Assembly: GCA_047634015.1 (NCBI GenBank)
Contig: JBLIDB010000010.1
Location: forward strand, 1 to 39,724
DNA from: JAJRXG01 sp047634015
GTDB taxonomy: Bacteria > Bacteroidota > Bacteroidia > Chitinophagales > Saprospiraceae
Reading direction: 5' to 3'
DNA: 39,724 bases
The notes under the pieces were generated by a model. That model did not search any database, was not told the origin of the DNA, and saw only the letters and a list, made by a program, of their open reading frames with translations. The position numbers were made by a program, and so were the translations under genes. Below are positions 8,382 to 17,724 of this stretch, piece after piece (the first letter of the stretch is position 1; each line of letters begins with the position of its first letter).

Positions 8382-8901
8382 GAAGGTCCTACTTCCACTT
8401 ATTCTTTTGATTGCTGGATTATTTGTTTACAACTTCTTCGTAAAACCTCCTTCATTTGAGAATGGAGCCGACGTGCCAGAAGTAGAAGGTATACTGATAG
8501 ATGGTAGTGACTTTAAACTAAGCGACCTTCGGGGTAGTTATGTTTTACTGGATTTTTGGGGTTCTTGGTGTCCTCCATGCCGTAAGGAAATACCCGATAT
8601 TAAAGCGCTGTATAAGAAGCACCACGGTAAAAACTATAAAGATGCTACCGACTTCGAAATCGTAAGTATAGCTCTAGAGAAATCAGATAAATACACTCGA
8701 AAAATCATAGAAGACCAAAGGCTCAATTGGCCACAGCACATTATAGATATTAATGCGATCGTCATGTTGAGTTCTTATGCTCAGGACTATGAGGTCAAGG
8801 ACTTACCAACGAAGTTTCTGATCAATCCAGAGGGAAAATTCATGGGCACGAATCTATCCTGGGAAGAAATGGATCGGATCTTGGCGGAGCGACAACAGTA
8901 G
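8374..8901 (+). CDS. TlpA/ResA-like membrane-anchored thioredoxin
   Basis: 175 residues. Residues 5-22 form an N-terminal membrane anchor, followed by a periplasmic thioredoxin fold of the TlpA/ResA/AhpC-TSA group. The redox motif is WCPPC (Cys66 and Cys69) in DFWGSWCPPCRKEIP. The cis-proline region is DLPTKFLINPEG. It is predicted to reduce disulfides in exported proteins, for example in cytochrome c or envelope maturation; the partner is unknown. It is the last gene of the plus-strand run and faces the ABC permease gene, 84 bases away. A weak AAAAGAA/TTCTTTT stem (8953-8972) lies in that gap. Confidence 0.88.
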   Translation: MTKKVLLPLILLIAGLFVYNFFVKPPSFENGADVPEVEGILIDGSDFKLSDLRGSYVLLDFWGSWCPPCRKEIPDIKALYKKHHGKNYKDATDFEIVSIALEKSDKYTRKIIEDQRLNWPQHIIDINAIVMLSSYAQDYEVKDLPTKFLINPEGKFMGTNLSWEEMDRILAERQQ

Positions 8902-8985
8902 CCTCAAGATTATATTTCGGATCTATCCTTTCAGGTCTAACACTTCTGTATTAAAAGAAGCCAAGTTCTTTTCCTATAGAAGGTA

Positions 8986-10311
8986 TTACCCTTTGTAGAA
9001 TATCCATTTTCCTAGTTCCTTGAAGCTCGCTTTCTTACCATACATTAGAATACCTACACGATAAATACGTGAAGCCAACCAGATCATAAAGAAGGTTAAA
9101 AGTATTGTCAAGAGTATAGACAAGCCCACCTGCCACATAGGAGGCTCCGTTGCGAGCCTAAATGGCATAACAACTGGTGCTGTCAATGGAAATATGGATG
9201 ACCAAATCGCAAGAGAGCTATTAGGTGCTTTTAATGCTGAAAATCCGATATAGAATGCTGCCATCAATGGTAATGAAACGACCATAACCAAACTCTGTGC
9301 TTCATTAACATCATCTCCAACAGCGGCTCCAACAGCTGCAAACAAAGAAGCATAAAGAAGGTATCCAAAAATAAAGAAGAGAAAAGAAACACCAATAATC
9401 ATCGTCCAGTTCATAGCCGACAATTCCTTTAGTACTTGGTTCAATGTATCTTGCATCTCCGCATTCTGCATAACCGAACTTGCCATCTCGTTATTGACCA
9501 TTTGTCCTGCGGCTTCACTACCTCCAAGTCCCATTACAGACATGGCTATAGTACTAATAATCGCTAGAAGAACACCCCAGATAATAAACTGAGTTAATCC
9601 TACAAGCCCTACCCCAAGGACCTTTCCTATCATTAGTTCAATAGGCTTGACTGAAGAAATAATAACTTCTACGATTCGATTTATTTTTTCTTCGTTAACA
9701 CCTCGCATCACCTGCTGACCGAAGAGAAGAATAACCATCATCAAGATCGTTCCTACAACTCCGCCTACAGCTGCCTGTATTATGGATGTCATTGAAGATA
9801 GTTCTTTGTCTTTTTCCAATATCGTCTTGGGAGATAGTTCTAAATCAGTGTCTATTTTGGCAATTTGAGCTGCATCAATCCCTAAGGTCTTCACCTTGAA
9901 ATTTCGGATAGGCTTTCTGAAAGCAGATTTTATGGCTTGTGATTCATCCAGAGCGAGCTGTTCGTCAGAATGATAAGTCATCTTATACTCTTGTTGCTCA
10001 CTACTTAATGAAGGCAACTCCAATATCCCATCGAATTCCTTTTGCTCATACCTCTTGATCAATTCGTCAAGGCTGGCATCTGCAATAGTGAAATTCAAGT
10101 TGCCGCGCTCCAGTTTAAAGTCTTCCGTCAGTCCAGCATTATCTAAGATGATAATATCCTTCGTATCGTCAGATCCCTTCATCATTAGGGCGATTAGCAC
10201 ACCATAGACCAGAACGATGCCTATAGGAGCAAGAAATGTCGTGAGTAAGAAGCTCTTGCTCTTAACACGCGTCCAATATTCTCTTCCTATGATTAGATTG
10301 ATTTTATCCAT
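8986..10311 (-). CDS. ABC-2 type transporter permease (NatB-like)
   Basis: A 441-residue membrane component of an ABC exporter. There is one membrane segment near the N-terminus (about residues 20-42), a large extracytoplasmic domain (about 45-170), then a cluster of five or more hydrophobic segments (about 175-430) with the MRGVNEEKINRIVEVIISSVKP region common in NatB/ABC-2 permeases. Its ATG overlaps the ATPase gene's end by 8 bases, so the two almost certainly form one complex. NatAB exports sodium in Bacillus, but the substrate here cannot be deduced. Confidence 0.87.
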   Translation of the reverse strand: MDKINLIIGREYWTRVKSKSFLLTTFLAPIGIVLVYGVLIALMMKGSDDTKDIIILDNAGLTEDFKLERGNLNFTIADASLDELIKRYEQKEFDGILELPSLSSEQQEYKMTYHSDEQLALDESQAIKSAFRKPIRNFKVKTLGIDAAQIAKIDTDLELSPKTILEKDKELSSMTSIIQAAVGGVVGTILMMVILLFGQQVMRGVNEEKINRIVEVIISSVKPIELMIGKVLGVGLVGLTQFIIWGVLLAIISTIAMSVMGLGGSEAAGQMVNNEMASSVMQNAEMQDTLNQVLKELSAMNWTMIIGVSFLFFIFGYLLYASLFAAVGAAVGDDVNEAQSLVMVVSLPLMAAFYIGFSALKAPNSSLAIWSSIFPLTAPVVMPFRLATEPPMWQVGLSILLTILLTFFMIWLASRIYRVGILMYGKKASFKELGKWIFYKG

Positions 10312-11209
10312 TACTTTCTGCTACTTTTCTGATGAATATTTCATTGAGTGTAGGCAAGATTTCTCTATAAGCCTTGATATGTATTCCTCTGTTTATAAGC
10401 CCTCGTAAGAGGTCGTTAGAGTTGTGTCCTGGATTGGCTTGAATAATAACGGAGGAATCATTGTCGTCTACTATCGTAAATCCTTGATCTGCTATTTCTT
10501 TTGGAAAATTACCGTCAAAAGTAATCTCGAATTTATTCTCTTTATAACTATCCTTTACTGCTTTAACAGAACCATCCAAGACTATTTGGCCTTGATTTAT
10601 GAGGACCATATCTTCACAAATTTCTTCTACTTGCTCCATCCGATGTGTAGAAAATATAATACTGGTCCCATTCTGATTAAGGTTATTGATTTCGTCCTTA
10701 ATCAAGTTGGTATTGACTGGATCAAGACCTGAAAAAGGCTCATCAAGAATCATTAACTTAGGCTCATGAACTACAGTAGAAATGAATTGCACTTTTTGCT
10801 GCATCCCTTTAGAGAGCTCTTCTACCTTCTTGTCCCACCAGTCTGTTATTTCAAATTTTTCAAGCCAGTGGTTTAATTTATCTCGGGCATCTTTCGCACT
10901 AAGGCCCTTTAACCTTGCGAGATATAGAAGCTGTTCACCTACTTTCATCTTTTTATAAAGACCTCTTTCTTCGGGGAGATATCCTATTTGTGTAGGGTGG
11001 TTCTCATTTAGAGCTTGCCCATCAATTACAATCTGTCCCTCATCGGCACGAGTTATAGCCGTTATCATGCGAATCAATGTGGTCTTGCCCGCTCCATTGG
11101 GTCCTAACAGTCCAAAAATCTTTCCCTTTTCCATTTCAAAAGAGACATCGTTAACCGCAATGTGATTGCCGTAGGTTTTCATCACATTGCGCAGGGATAG
11201 TATACTCAT
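10304..11209 (-). CDS. ABC transporter ATP-binding protein (NatA-like)
   Basis: A 301-residue ATPase that would drive the permease encoded downstream. Walker A is GPNGAGKTT (residues 36-44), followed by the Q-loop region IGYLPEERGLYKKM, the signature LSKGMQQK, Walker B LMILDEPFSGLDP and the switch His in FSTHRMEQVEEI. A C-terminal domain of about 80 residues (DUF4162-like, typical for drug/sodium exporters) follows. The PEERGLY variant of the Q-loop region is typical of the NatA group. The gene is divergent from the secreted coiled-coil gene at 11389. Confidence 0.92.
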   Translation of the reverse strand: MSILSLRNVMKTYGNHIAVNDVSFEMEKGKIFGLLGPNGAGKTTLIRMITAITRADEGQIVIDGQALNENHPTQIGYLPEERGLYKKMKVGEQLLYLARLKGLSAKDARDKLNHWLEKFEITDWWDKKVEELSKGMQQKVQFISTVVHEPKLMILDEPFSGLDPVNTNLIKDEINNLNQNGTSIIFSTHRMEQVEEICEDMVLINQGQIVLDGSVKAVKDSYKENKFEITFDGNFPKEIADQGFTIVDDNDSSVIIQANPGHNSNDLLRGLINRGIHIKAYREILPTLNEIFIRKVAESNG

Positions 11210-11302
11210 ATAAGTGTCTTATAAATCACGATGATACGATAATATCACACAGGTTAGAATAGTTAAACGACCAATGAAGGAAAAATTTAGATAACCTTAA
11301 TC

Positions 11303-11334
11303 TTTTGTTTTGTTACTTTAACAAGATTATTTTG
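11303..11334 (+). promoter_or_regulatory. candidate promoter of the secreted coiled-coil gene
   Basis: TTTTG (11303-11307), a 19-base spacer and TTATTTTG (11327-11334) resemble the Bacteroidota TTG / TAnnTTTG promoter with one mismatch. It lies 54 bases before the ATG at 11389. This is pattern-based only. Confidence 0.4.
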
Positions 11335-11388
11335 TCTTATTTATGGGCCAGGGTTGGTTCATATTACGTTTACACTAAATCAAGAACT

Positions 11389-12057
11389 ATGAAAAAACTA
11401 TTCTTTCTCGTCGTATTCTTTTCTCTGGCTTTTCTCAATGTGTTATCTGCTCAAATTGTTGAAACAGAAATGCGCATGAGTGATGGAATACAAAGCGCTC
11501 TGGAAGTTGACCTAAAAGGAGATGCTAAGCAGGCTGAAAAATCATGGAAGAAGTTCGTTAAAAAGATTGGAAAGTTAGATTGGGACCGCAAGAACAAAGA
11601 GCATCTTTTATTCAATGTAGTAGTGACTGATATTGATAAAGAATATCCAGTAAGCATATATTCTAAGTTTAGCTCTTCTAAGGATATTACGAAAGGTACC
11701 TTTTGGATCAAAATGGAGTCTGATTATCTTAATAGTACGGATGATGCAGAAGAACTTCGTGCGGCGGGAAAGTGGATTCAGGAATATGCGTATGAAGTCG
11801 AGCGAGAATACATTGCCAAAAAACTTAAAGATGAAGAGAAGACATTAGGTAGCCTAGACAAAGAGTTACTAAAATTGATCAAGACAAACGAAAATCTTCA
11901 CAAGGATATAGAAAACGCAAAAGAAGCGATTACTAAAGCGGAAAAAGAAATAAAAGAAAACTTAAAAGATCAAGAGACTAAGAATAAAGAGGTTGAAAGT
12001 CAAAAAGAGAAATTGGGAGCCGTGAAAAAAAATCTCGGCAATGTGGGAAAAAAATAA
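11389..12057 (+). CDS. secreted protein with C-terminal coiled coil, function unknown
   Basis: 222 residues from the preferred ATG at 11389. The frame is open 28 codons earlier, but the chosen start gives a textbook signal peptide (MKKLFFLVVFFSLAFLNVLSAQ, cleavage after S-A or A-Q). The mature N-terminal half (about 25-140) is a mixed alpha/beta region I cannot assign to a family. Residues about 145-222 are a strongly charged Lys/Glu-rich coiled coil (KKLKDEEKTLGSLDKELLKL onward). It is probably periplasmic or on the outer membrane, single-gene, with its own candidate promoter and a strong terminator. Confidence 0.72.
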   Translation: MKKLFFLVVFFSLAFLNVLSAQIVETEMRMSDGIQSALEVDLKGDAKQAEKSWKKFVKKIGKLDWDRKNKEHLLFNVVVTDIDKEYPVSIYSKFSSSKDITKGTFWIKMESDYLNSTDDAEELRAAGKWIQEYAYEVEREYIAKKLKDEEKTLGSLDKELLKLIKTNENLHKDIENAKEAITKAEKEIKENLKDQETKNKEVESQKEKLGAVKKNLGNVGKK

Positions 12058-12082
12058 TGCTCCCAAAGCGCTATAAATTTAG

Positions 12083-12121
12083 AAGGGGTCATGATAAATG
12101 AATATCATGACCCCTTTTTTA
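12083..12121 (+). terminator. rho-independent terminator of the coiled-coil gene
   Basis: A perfect 14-bp stem (12083-12096 with 12103-12116) with a 6-base loop is followed by a T run (12115-12121). It starts 25 bases after the stop at 12057. The reverse strand has only a weak T stretch after the stem, so it mainly serves the plus strand, insulating against the convergent transglycosylase gene. Confidence 0.85.
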
Positions 12122-12143
12122 TATCATCACTGAATAAACAACT

Positions 12144-13409
12144 TTATTCTACTCTGATTATAGATCCCGCCGGAGGTGGATTATTGATATCGATCTTATT
12201 CAAAGCGACTAATTCGTTTAATGATACTTCCATTAATCTAGCGACATCACTTAAAGACTGCTGTGCTTTTAATTTATGGAATCTTCCCTGTGTTGATAGT
12301 GTAGCTACTACAGCAACTTTCTCTAAAGGCACTGGAACCTTGCCACCCGTAGTGTTTATTCGGAACCCTTCAACGTTAAAACTATGTTGTTTGGGTTGCA
12401 AAGGAACTAACTCATCTAACTGCTGCTTCATGGCACCATATCTAAAATATGTACGCTGCAATGACGCTGAGTGATTCTTCATAGGAAGGACATTTCCCCA
12501 CCCCCCTTTTTGAGCTAAAAAGTTATACATCTTCACTTCAGGAAGTGTCAATAGGTATCCTTTTGTATTCTTTGGTATATAGTTTTTAAGAAAAGCAGGG
12601 TTAAATTCTTTGACTGCAGTTAAGTCCATACCCGATACTTTACCTACTTCACTTAATGGCGTATAATCATATACCATTATTGTAACCAATGTCTTCGCCT
12701 CAAAATCAAGTAGCGGATTCAAGCCGTGTGCTTGGGCGTAACTCATCATGTAGCTGATTGCCACATACTTGGGAATATATCTCCGCGTTTCCTTTGGTAA
12801 ATAATTCTTAAGGGCCCAAAATTCATTTTTTTCACTTCTTCGGAGCGCTTTCTTGACATTTCCAGGACCACAATTATACGCGGCTAATGCAAGTGTCCAG
12901 TCTCCAAATTGAGCATACAGATCTTTTAGATATAAAGTCGCCGCTTGAGTAGATCTAATAGGATCTCTTCTTTCGTCAACGACGCTATTAGAAGTAAGTC
13001 CATATAATTTACTCGTTCCTTTCATAAACTGCCACAATCCTACAGCTCCAGCATGTGATACTACATTCGGACGTAGTCCAGATTCGACAACTGAAAGATA
13101 TTTTAACTCTTCAGGAAGACCTTGGCGCGCAAACTCAGATTCATATAGAGGGAAAAATCGCTCGCCTAGCCCTAAAAGGCGCTCACTGCCTTTCCGATAT
13201 CTCTTGATATAAGTGTTGATAATAGTATGCACTTCTTCTGTATATCGAAGATCTACAGGAGAATAAAGTGTCTCAATTCTTTCTTTGAGCACTCGTTTTT
13301 CTATTGAAGTGTGAGCAGAATTGTCATTTGTCCATGCAATTTGCATGACAAACCCAAAGAAATAAGCGATTAGAGTGATTCGCATCACTGCAAATTGTAT
13401 TTTGTTCAT
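12144..13409 (-). CDS. MltD-like membrane-bound/secreted lytic transglycosylase with LysM
   Basis: A 421-residue peptidoglycan lytic transglycosylase. Residues about 8-27 are the signal or anchor segment. Residues about 85-215 form the SLT/GH23 domain: YLSVVESGLRPNVVS with catalytic Glu109, AGAVGLWQFM, TQAATLYLKDLY and LALAAYNCGPGNV, with the MltD-type order. The C-terminus (about 375-420) is one LysM module. E. coli MltD has two LysM modules; one is common in Bacteroidota. It would cleave glycan strands to 1,6-anhydro ends for wall remodelling. It is the second wall hydrolase with a LysM in the window. Confidence 0.9.
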   Translation of the reverse strand: MNKIQFAVMRITLIAYFFGFVMQIAWTNDNSAHTSIEKRVLKERIETLYSPVDLRYTEEVHTIINTYIKRYRKGSERLLGLGERFFPLYESEFARQGLPEELKYLSVVESGLRPNVVSHAGAVGLWQFMKGTSKLYGLTSNSVVDERRDPIRSTQAATLYLKDLYAQFGDWTLALAAYNCGPGNVKKALRRSEKNEFWALKNYLPKETRRYIPKYVAISYMMSYAQAHGLNPLLDFEAKTLVTIMVYDYTPLSEVGKVSGMDLTAVKEFNPAFLKNYIPKNTKGYLLTLPEVKMYNFLAQKGGWGNVLPMKNHSASLQRTYFRYGAMKQQLDELVPLQPKQHSFNVEGFRINTTGGKVPVPLEKVAVVATLSTQGRFHKLKAQQSLSDVARLMEVSLNELVALNKIDINNPPPAGSIIRVE

Positions 13410-13574
13410 GGGAAATAAAATTTTAAAGAAGCCTTAAAAGCTACTTTTAAACCGAATATTAATTTGCTTTATGGGATTAGTATAAAACAAAATTTCTTCA
13501 ATATTTGATTAAACTAACTGATTCTTAGTCAAATCGGACGCGAATATATAACGTATACCCTTGCCTTGCAACCC

Positions 13575-13606
13575 ACAACACATTATAAAAAAATATAATG
13601 TGTTGT
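13575..13606. repeat. perfect 13-bp hairpin with A6 loop between mltD-like gene and gatA
   Basis: Arms at 13575-13587 and 13594-13606 (ACAACACATTATA and its exact complement) enclose six A residues. It lies 65 bases beyond the gatA stop. The T-rich side follows the stem only on the plus strand, opposite to both flanking genes, so it is not an obvious terminator for gatA. It may be an mRNA 3'-end stabilising structure or part of the upstream region of the transglycosylase gene. Confidence 0.5.
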
Positions 13607-13670
13607 TTTGCTTATTTCATGTAATGCAAAACTTGTTCAAAAGTCACGGAGTAATCCGTCAATAGCAATC

Positions 13671-15086
13671 TTACTTTGCTAATGACAAACTAAGTGACAG
13701 AAGCTCTTCATCATTTTGAGGTGCTGCAAGAAGTTGTACTCCAACGGGCATTGTTCCCTCAATATTATTACTCGGAAGAGAAATCGCCGGTAGGCCTCCT
13801 ATATTAGCAAGTACTGTAAAGACGTCACTTAGATACATCTCCATAGGATTCATATCTCCTATTTTGGGAGCACTATTCGTAGTCGTTGGCATTAAAATAA
13901 AATCATATTCTGAGAATACCTCCAAAAGTCGATTTACAATCTTTCTTCTTACACTTTGGGCCTTAGCAAAATAGGCCTCATAATGCCCAACACTTAATAC
14001 AAATGTTCCCATCATAATCCGACGCTTAACTTCCATCCCAAATCCTTCAGATCTGCTATTTATATACAGACTGTTGATATCTGTAATTTCTTCCGATCTA
14101 TGGCCATAGCGGATACCATCATAGCGACTTAAATTAGAAGAAGCTTCTGCTGTAGTCAAGACGTAATAGGTGGGAACCAAATAAGGCAAGAGGTCGAAAG
14201 ATATCGCCTCAACCTCGTGGCCTTTTGCTTTCAACTGGTTGATCTGATGATTACAGGCCGCAGCTACTTGTGAATTAATAGCTGGATCATTAGAAATCTC
14301 TTTGATTGTAGCTATTTTATATTTCTTAGTTGAAGGTCTTATCTCTAAAGCAGTGGTGGGTGCACTTAGACATGTGCTATCCATAGGATCTGGCCCTGCG
14401 ATAACACTCAATACGATAGAAAGGTCCTCAACATGTTGAGAAACAAGTCCAATTTGATCAAAAGAAGATGCATAAGCAATCAATCCATACCTGCTGATAC
14501 GCCCATATGTCGGTTTCATCCCGACGACACCACAGAAAGCCGCTGGCTGTCTTACAGACCCTCCTGTATCACTACCGAGGCTAACCATGCAAGTATTCAT
14601 TTGTACTGCTACAGCCGCACCTCCACTAGAACCTCCTGGAACACGATTTGTATCAAGACCATTAAGGGTCGGGCCGTAAAAACTGTTTTCATTCGTACTT
14701 CCCATTGCGAATTCGTCGCAATTGGTTCTTCCGATGATTATGGCACCAGCATCAATCGCTCTTTGCACGGCTGTTGATGTGAATTGCGATCGAAACCCAG
14801 TCAACATCTTTGAACCGGCCGTTAGTCCGTGATTTTTGTAACACAATACGTCTTTGATACTGATTACCATTCCCCAAAGCGGTCCAATATTTTCTACATT
14901 GGATACGAACTCTTTTTGCAATTCCGAAGCTCTTAAAAGGGCTTCTTCTCCAAAGACTTCTACATAAATATTGAGTTCCTTGTGGTGTTCAATATTTGCG
15001 AGATATTGCTGCACAATAGCTACTAAAGTAATCTTGCCCGCTTTGACTTGAGTGAGTTGCTCTGAATAAGAATGATCTATCATCAA
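13671..15086 (-). CDS. gatA: Asp-tRNA(Asn)/Glu-tRNA(Gln) amidotransferase subunit A
   Basis: The glutaminase subunit of GatCAB, which supplies ammonia to amidate Glu-tRNA(Gln) and/or Asp-tRNA(Asn). 471 residues. The amidase-signature triad is present: Lys78 in SIKDVLC, Ser153 in GGSSGG (cis-Ser/scissile pair region) and Ser177 in DTGGSVRQPAAFCG. The start could be either of two consecutive Met codons. The stop follows SLSLAK, slightly short of many GatA proteins, but the conserved core is whole. gatB and gatC are not in the window. It follows hisS by 6 bases, so it is probably translated from the same mRNA. Confidence 0.93.
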   Translation of the reverse strand: MMIDHSYSEQLTQVKAGKITLVAIVQQYLANIEHHKELNIYVEVFGEEALLRASELQKEFVSNVENIGPLWGMVISIKDVLCYKNHGLTAGSKMLTGFRSQFTSTAVQRAIDAGAIIIGRTNCDEFAMGSTNENSFYGPTLNGLDTNRVPGGSSGGAAVAVQMNTCMVSLGSDTGGSVRQPAAFCGVVGMKPTYGRISRYGLIAYASSFDQIGLVSQHVEDLSIVLSVIAGPDPMDSTCLSAPTTALEIRPSTKKYKIATIKEISNDPAINSQVAAACNHQINQLKAKGHEVEAISFDLLPYLVPTYYVLTTAEASSNLSRYDGIRYGHRSEEITDINSLYINSRSEGFGMEVKRRIMMGTFVLSVGHYEAYFAKAQSVRRKIVNRLLEVFSEYDFILMPTTTNSAPKIGDMNPMEMYLSDVFTVLANIGGLPAISLPSNNIEGTMPVGVQLLAAPQNDEELLSLSLSLAK

Positions 15087-15092
15087 TACTGT

Positions 15093-16436
15093 TTAGGAAA
15101 AGAAGGCAATTATGGAATCTTTATTCACTTTTACTTGATCGCCGTTTTGAAGGTTCTTGATCGTAAGATTATTAGTCGTCCGTTCCTCCTCTCCAATAAT
15201 TATAGCATAATTGTAGGCTCCTTCTCCGGCATACTTCATTTGCTTTTTGAATTTCGCGGGTTCAGGGTATATCTCTGTGGAAATTCCATGCTTTCGTAAG
15301 TCACTGCCGAGTTGGAAGCCGTACTTGTGCGATTCATCATCAAAGCACAGAATAATCGCTTGCGTACTACCAAGTTCTAATTCATGAAAGAGATTAAGTT
15401 CTTCCATTACATCGTAGATGCGCTCAGCACCAAGGGATATTCCAACACCAGAGACTCCTTTTAGTCCGAAATTACCTGTAAGATCATCATATCTTCCGCC
15501 CCCTCCTATACTCCCCATTTGGACTCCGATCGCCTTTACTTCAAGGATGCAGCCAGTATAGTAGCTCAACCCTCTTGCTAAAGTTACATCCAGAATAACT
15601 TCATTATGAGTGGGTGCGCTATCTAAGTAAACATGGATTCCTTCAAGCTCTTCGATACCCAATTTTCCTCTCTCAGAATCTTTAAGAAGATCCTTAAGCG
15701 CTGCGAGATTATCTATCGAAAGGGTAGCAACAAGCTCTTGACTTTTTGAAAGTTCAAGCCCAAGCGAACACAGTTGTTCTGCGATTCTTTCTTTCCCGAT
15801 CTTATCAAGCTTATCTATGATCACCGCGAAAGCACTAAACTGATCGGCGATTCCAAATACTTCAGCGATGCCTTCTAATATTTTTCGATTATTAACTCGG
15901 ATTTGCACTGGAATACCCAAGGTGTAATATGCCTCATCGAAGATCTGAATCAGCTCCGCTTCATACATAAGACTAGTAGAGCCTACTACATCTACATCGC
16001 ATTGATAAAATTCTTGATATCGGCCTTTCTGCGGTCGATCTGCGCGCCAAACAGGTTGAATTGCAAACCTTTTGAATGGTAATTGCAAGTCATTCTGATG
16101 CATGACTACATATCGGGCGAATGGTACAGTTAAATCATATCGGAGGCCCCGTTTAGCAATACTTGAGACGAGCTTTGAACTATCGCGAGCTTCCAATGCC
16201 TGTGGGTCCGCTTTGCTTAGATAATCTCCATTATTCAGCACTTTGAAAAGAAGTTGATCTCCTTCTTCACCATACTTTCCCGTAAGTGTGGACAGAGATT
16301 CCATCGCTGGTGTTTCTATCCCATGATATCCATAGCGCTTGAATACTTCTCTAATTGTATTGAAGAGAAACTCCCTCTTTGCCACTTGTTGAGGCAGAAA
16401 ATCTCTCGTGCCTTTTGGTAATGTTGGTTTGCTCAT
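15093..16436 (-). CDS. hisS: histidyl-tRNA synthetase
   Basis: A class II synthetase charging tRNA-His; 447 residues, normal length. It starts PTLPKGTRDFLP, the hallmark N-terminus. Motif 2 lies in the FAIQPVWRADRPQKGRYQEF region, the histidine-specific block is RGLSYYTGCILEV, and motif 3 is GVGISLGAERI. A C-terminal anticodon-binding domain follows (about residues 350-447, ending IIGEEERTTNN and NGDQVKV). It is upstream of gatA (6-base gap) and separated from pheS by repeat copy C, so it may have its own promoter. No Shine-Dalgarno is visible. Confidence 0.95.
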   Translation of the reverse strand: MSKPTLPKGTRDFLPQQVAKREFLFNTIREVFKRYGYHGIETPAMESLSTLTGKYGEEGDQLLFKVLNNGDYLSKADPQALEARDSSKLVSSIAKRGLRYDLTVPFARYVVMHQNDLQLPFKRFAIQPVWRADRPQKGRYQEFYQCDVDVVGSTSLMYEAELIQIFDEAYYTLGIPVQIRVNNRKILEGIAEVFGIADQFSAFAVIIDKLDKIGKERIAEQLCSLGLELSKSQELVATLSIDNLAALKDLLKDSERGKLGIEELEGIHVYLDSAPTHNEVILDVTLARGLSYYTGCILEVKAIGVQMGSIGGGGRYDDLTGNFGLKGVSGVGISLGAERIYDVMEELNLFHELELGSTQAIILCFDDESHKYGFQLGSDLRKHGISTEIYPEPAKFKKQMKYAGEGAYNYAIIIGEEERTTNNLTIKNLQNGDQVKVNKDSIIAFFS

Positions 16437-16451
16437 AAAACGTAAAGAGAC

Positions 16452-16680
16452 TGAAGTGTTTTAAGAATTGAGCTGATTGACGAGAAGAACTGCTTGATAG
16501 TCAGGACAAAACTCTTTTTCCTTTTCATAGCCGTAGCTATGGATGAACGAATGATCTAGAAGAGGCGAGTCAAACGGCTCGAAAAGAAAAAGCCTCGAAG
16601 AAGACCGACATCCAAAGCTGAAGTAGCAGGCTGTCATTGAGTTGTTTGTAGACATCTTGTTTAGTTCTTATATGACTTTA
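16452..16680 (+). repeat. dispersed repeat, copy C (about 229 bp)
   Basis: The best-formed copy. The left end TGAAGTGTTTTAAGAA (16452-16467) is related by inversion to the right-end consensus TTCTTAAATCACTTCA of copy B; its own right end is diverged (TTCTTATATGACTTTA). Inside are GCTGATTGACGAGAA, the AGTCAGGACAAAACTC block, a central palindrome CATAGC-CGTA-GCTATG (near 16527), GGCTCGAAAAGA, CTCGAAGAAGACC and GACATCTTGTTTAGTTCTTA. It fills the gap between hisS and pheS and abuts the pheS stop. No supported gene lies within it. Confidence 0.78.
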
Positions 16681-17718
16681 CTATATAACAGAAGAGAATT
16701 GTTGTAAAAACCTGACATCATTCTCAAATAGTAACCGGATATCACTGATGTTGAATTTCTGCATGGCAGAACGTTCAATCCCGATTCCAAAGGCATATCC
16801 TGTATACACTTCTGGATCTATGCCACAATTTGAGAGTACATTCGGATCTACCATACCACAACCTAATACCTCTAACCAGCCTGTTCCTTTCGTCAAGCGT
16901 TTTGTTGTTTCTGTATCCGTTCCAAGCCAGACATCCATTTCGGCACTTGGTTCTGTAAAAGGAAAGTAACTAGGACGCAAGCGGATCTTTGTATCTGCTC
17001 CATACATCTCTCTGGCAAAAAACTGCAACGTCTGCTTCATATCCGCAAACGAAACATTCTTGTCTATATACAAACCTTCTACTTGATGAAACTGACAGTG
17101 AGAACGGGCAGATATAGTTTCATTCCGAAAGACTCTTCCTGGCGCAATAATCCTAATAGGCGGCTTCTGAGTTGTCATAACTCTGGCCTGAACAGAAGAC
17201 GTATGTGTCCGCAGCAATTCTTCTTTAGAACCTTTCAAGTAAAATGTGTCTTGCATATCTCGAGCAGGGTGGTGCTCTGGCGTATTCATGGCAGTAAAAT
17301 TATGCCAGTCATCTTCTATCTCACGATCTTCTGCAACGGTAAAACCTATTCTTCCAAACACTTCTATCATGTGTTCCATAACAAGGGTCACAGGATGGCG
17401 TGAACCTATATTTAGGGGACCTGGAGGCAGCGTTAGGTCAAGATCACTCGAAGAACTATCCTCTTCTGATTGACTCACTTTAGACTTCAATTCTTGAAAC
17501 TTCGCCTCTGCTGCTTCCTTCAGGCTATTCAGTCGTTGACCGAACTCTTTTTTGCGTTCGTTAGGTACATTTCTAATCTCGGAGAAAAGTGGCTTAATTA
17601 TATTCTTAGTACCTAAGTATTTTATGCGCCATTGTTCCAGTTCTTCCTCAGATGCTAATTCACTTTGAGTGATCGCATTTAGCACCTCTTCTATCTTTCC
17701 AAAAATCTGATCTGTCAT
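16681..17718 (-). CDS. pheS: phenylalanyl-tRNA synthetase alpha subunit
   Basis: The catalytic subunit of the (alpha-beta)2 PheRS; 345 residues, the normal length. The N-terminal coiled coil (about 1-85) precedes the class II core: the HTSSVQARVM and RVFRNETISARSHCQFHQVEG region (motif 2) and GCGMVDPNVL with AFGIGIERSAM (motif 3), ending DIRLLFENDVRFLQQF. pheT is not adjacent. Unlike its neighbours it has a strong Shine-Dalgarno (AAGGAGGT) six bases before the ATG and a consensus-like promoter just upstream. Confidence 0.96.
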   Translation of the reverse strand: MTDQIFGKIEEVLNAITQSELASEEELEQWRIKYLGTKNIIKPLFSEIRNVPNERKKEFGQRLNSLKEAAEAKFQELKSKVSQSEEDSSSSDLDLTLPPGPLNIGSRHPVTLVMEHMIEVFGRIGFTVAEDREIEDDWHNFTAMNTPEHHPARDMQDTFYLKGSKEELLRTHTSSVQARVMTTQKPPIRIIAPGRVFRNETISARSHCQFHQVEGLYIDKNVSFADMKQTLQFFAREMYGADTKIRLRPSYFPFTEPSAEMDVWLGTDTETTKRLTKGTGWLEVLGCGMVDPNVLSNCGIDPEVYTGYAFGIGIERSAMQKFNISDIRLLFENDVRFLQQFSSVI

Positions 17719-17724
17719 GTTATA

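Noticed and set aside
10424..10732. A 102-codon plus-strand frame inside the ABC ATPase gene.
   Set aside because: It is opposite conserved ATPase motifs (Walker B and signature region) and has no start signal or family resemblance.
11451..14777. Several open frames of 86-127 codons antisense to the coiled-coil, transglycosylase and gatA genes.
   Set aside because: They lie wholly opposite strongly supported genes, show no recognisable domain and have compositions expected from shadow frames.
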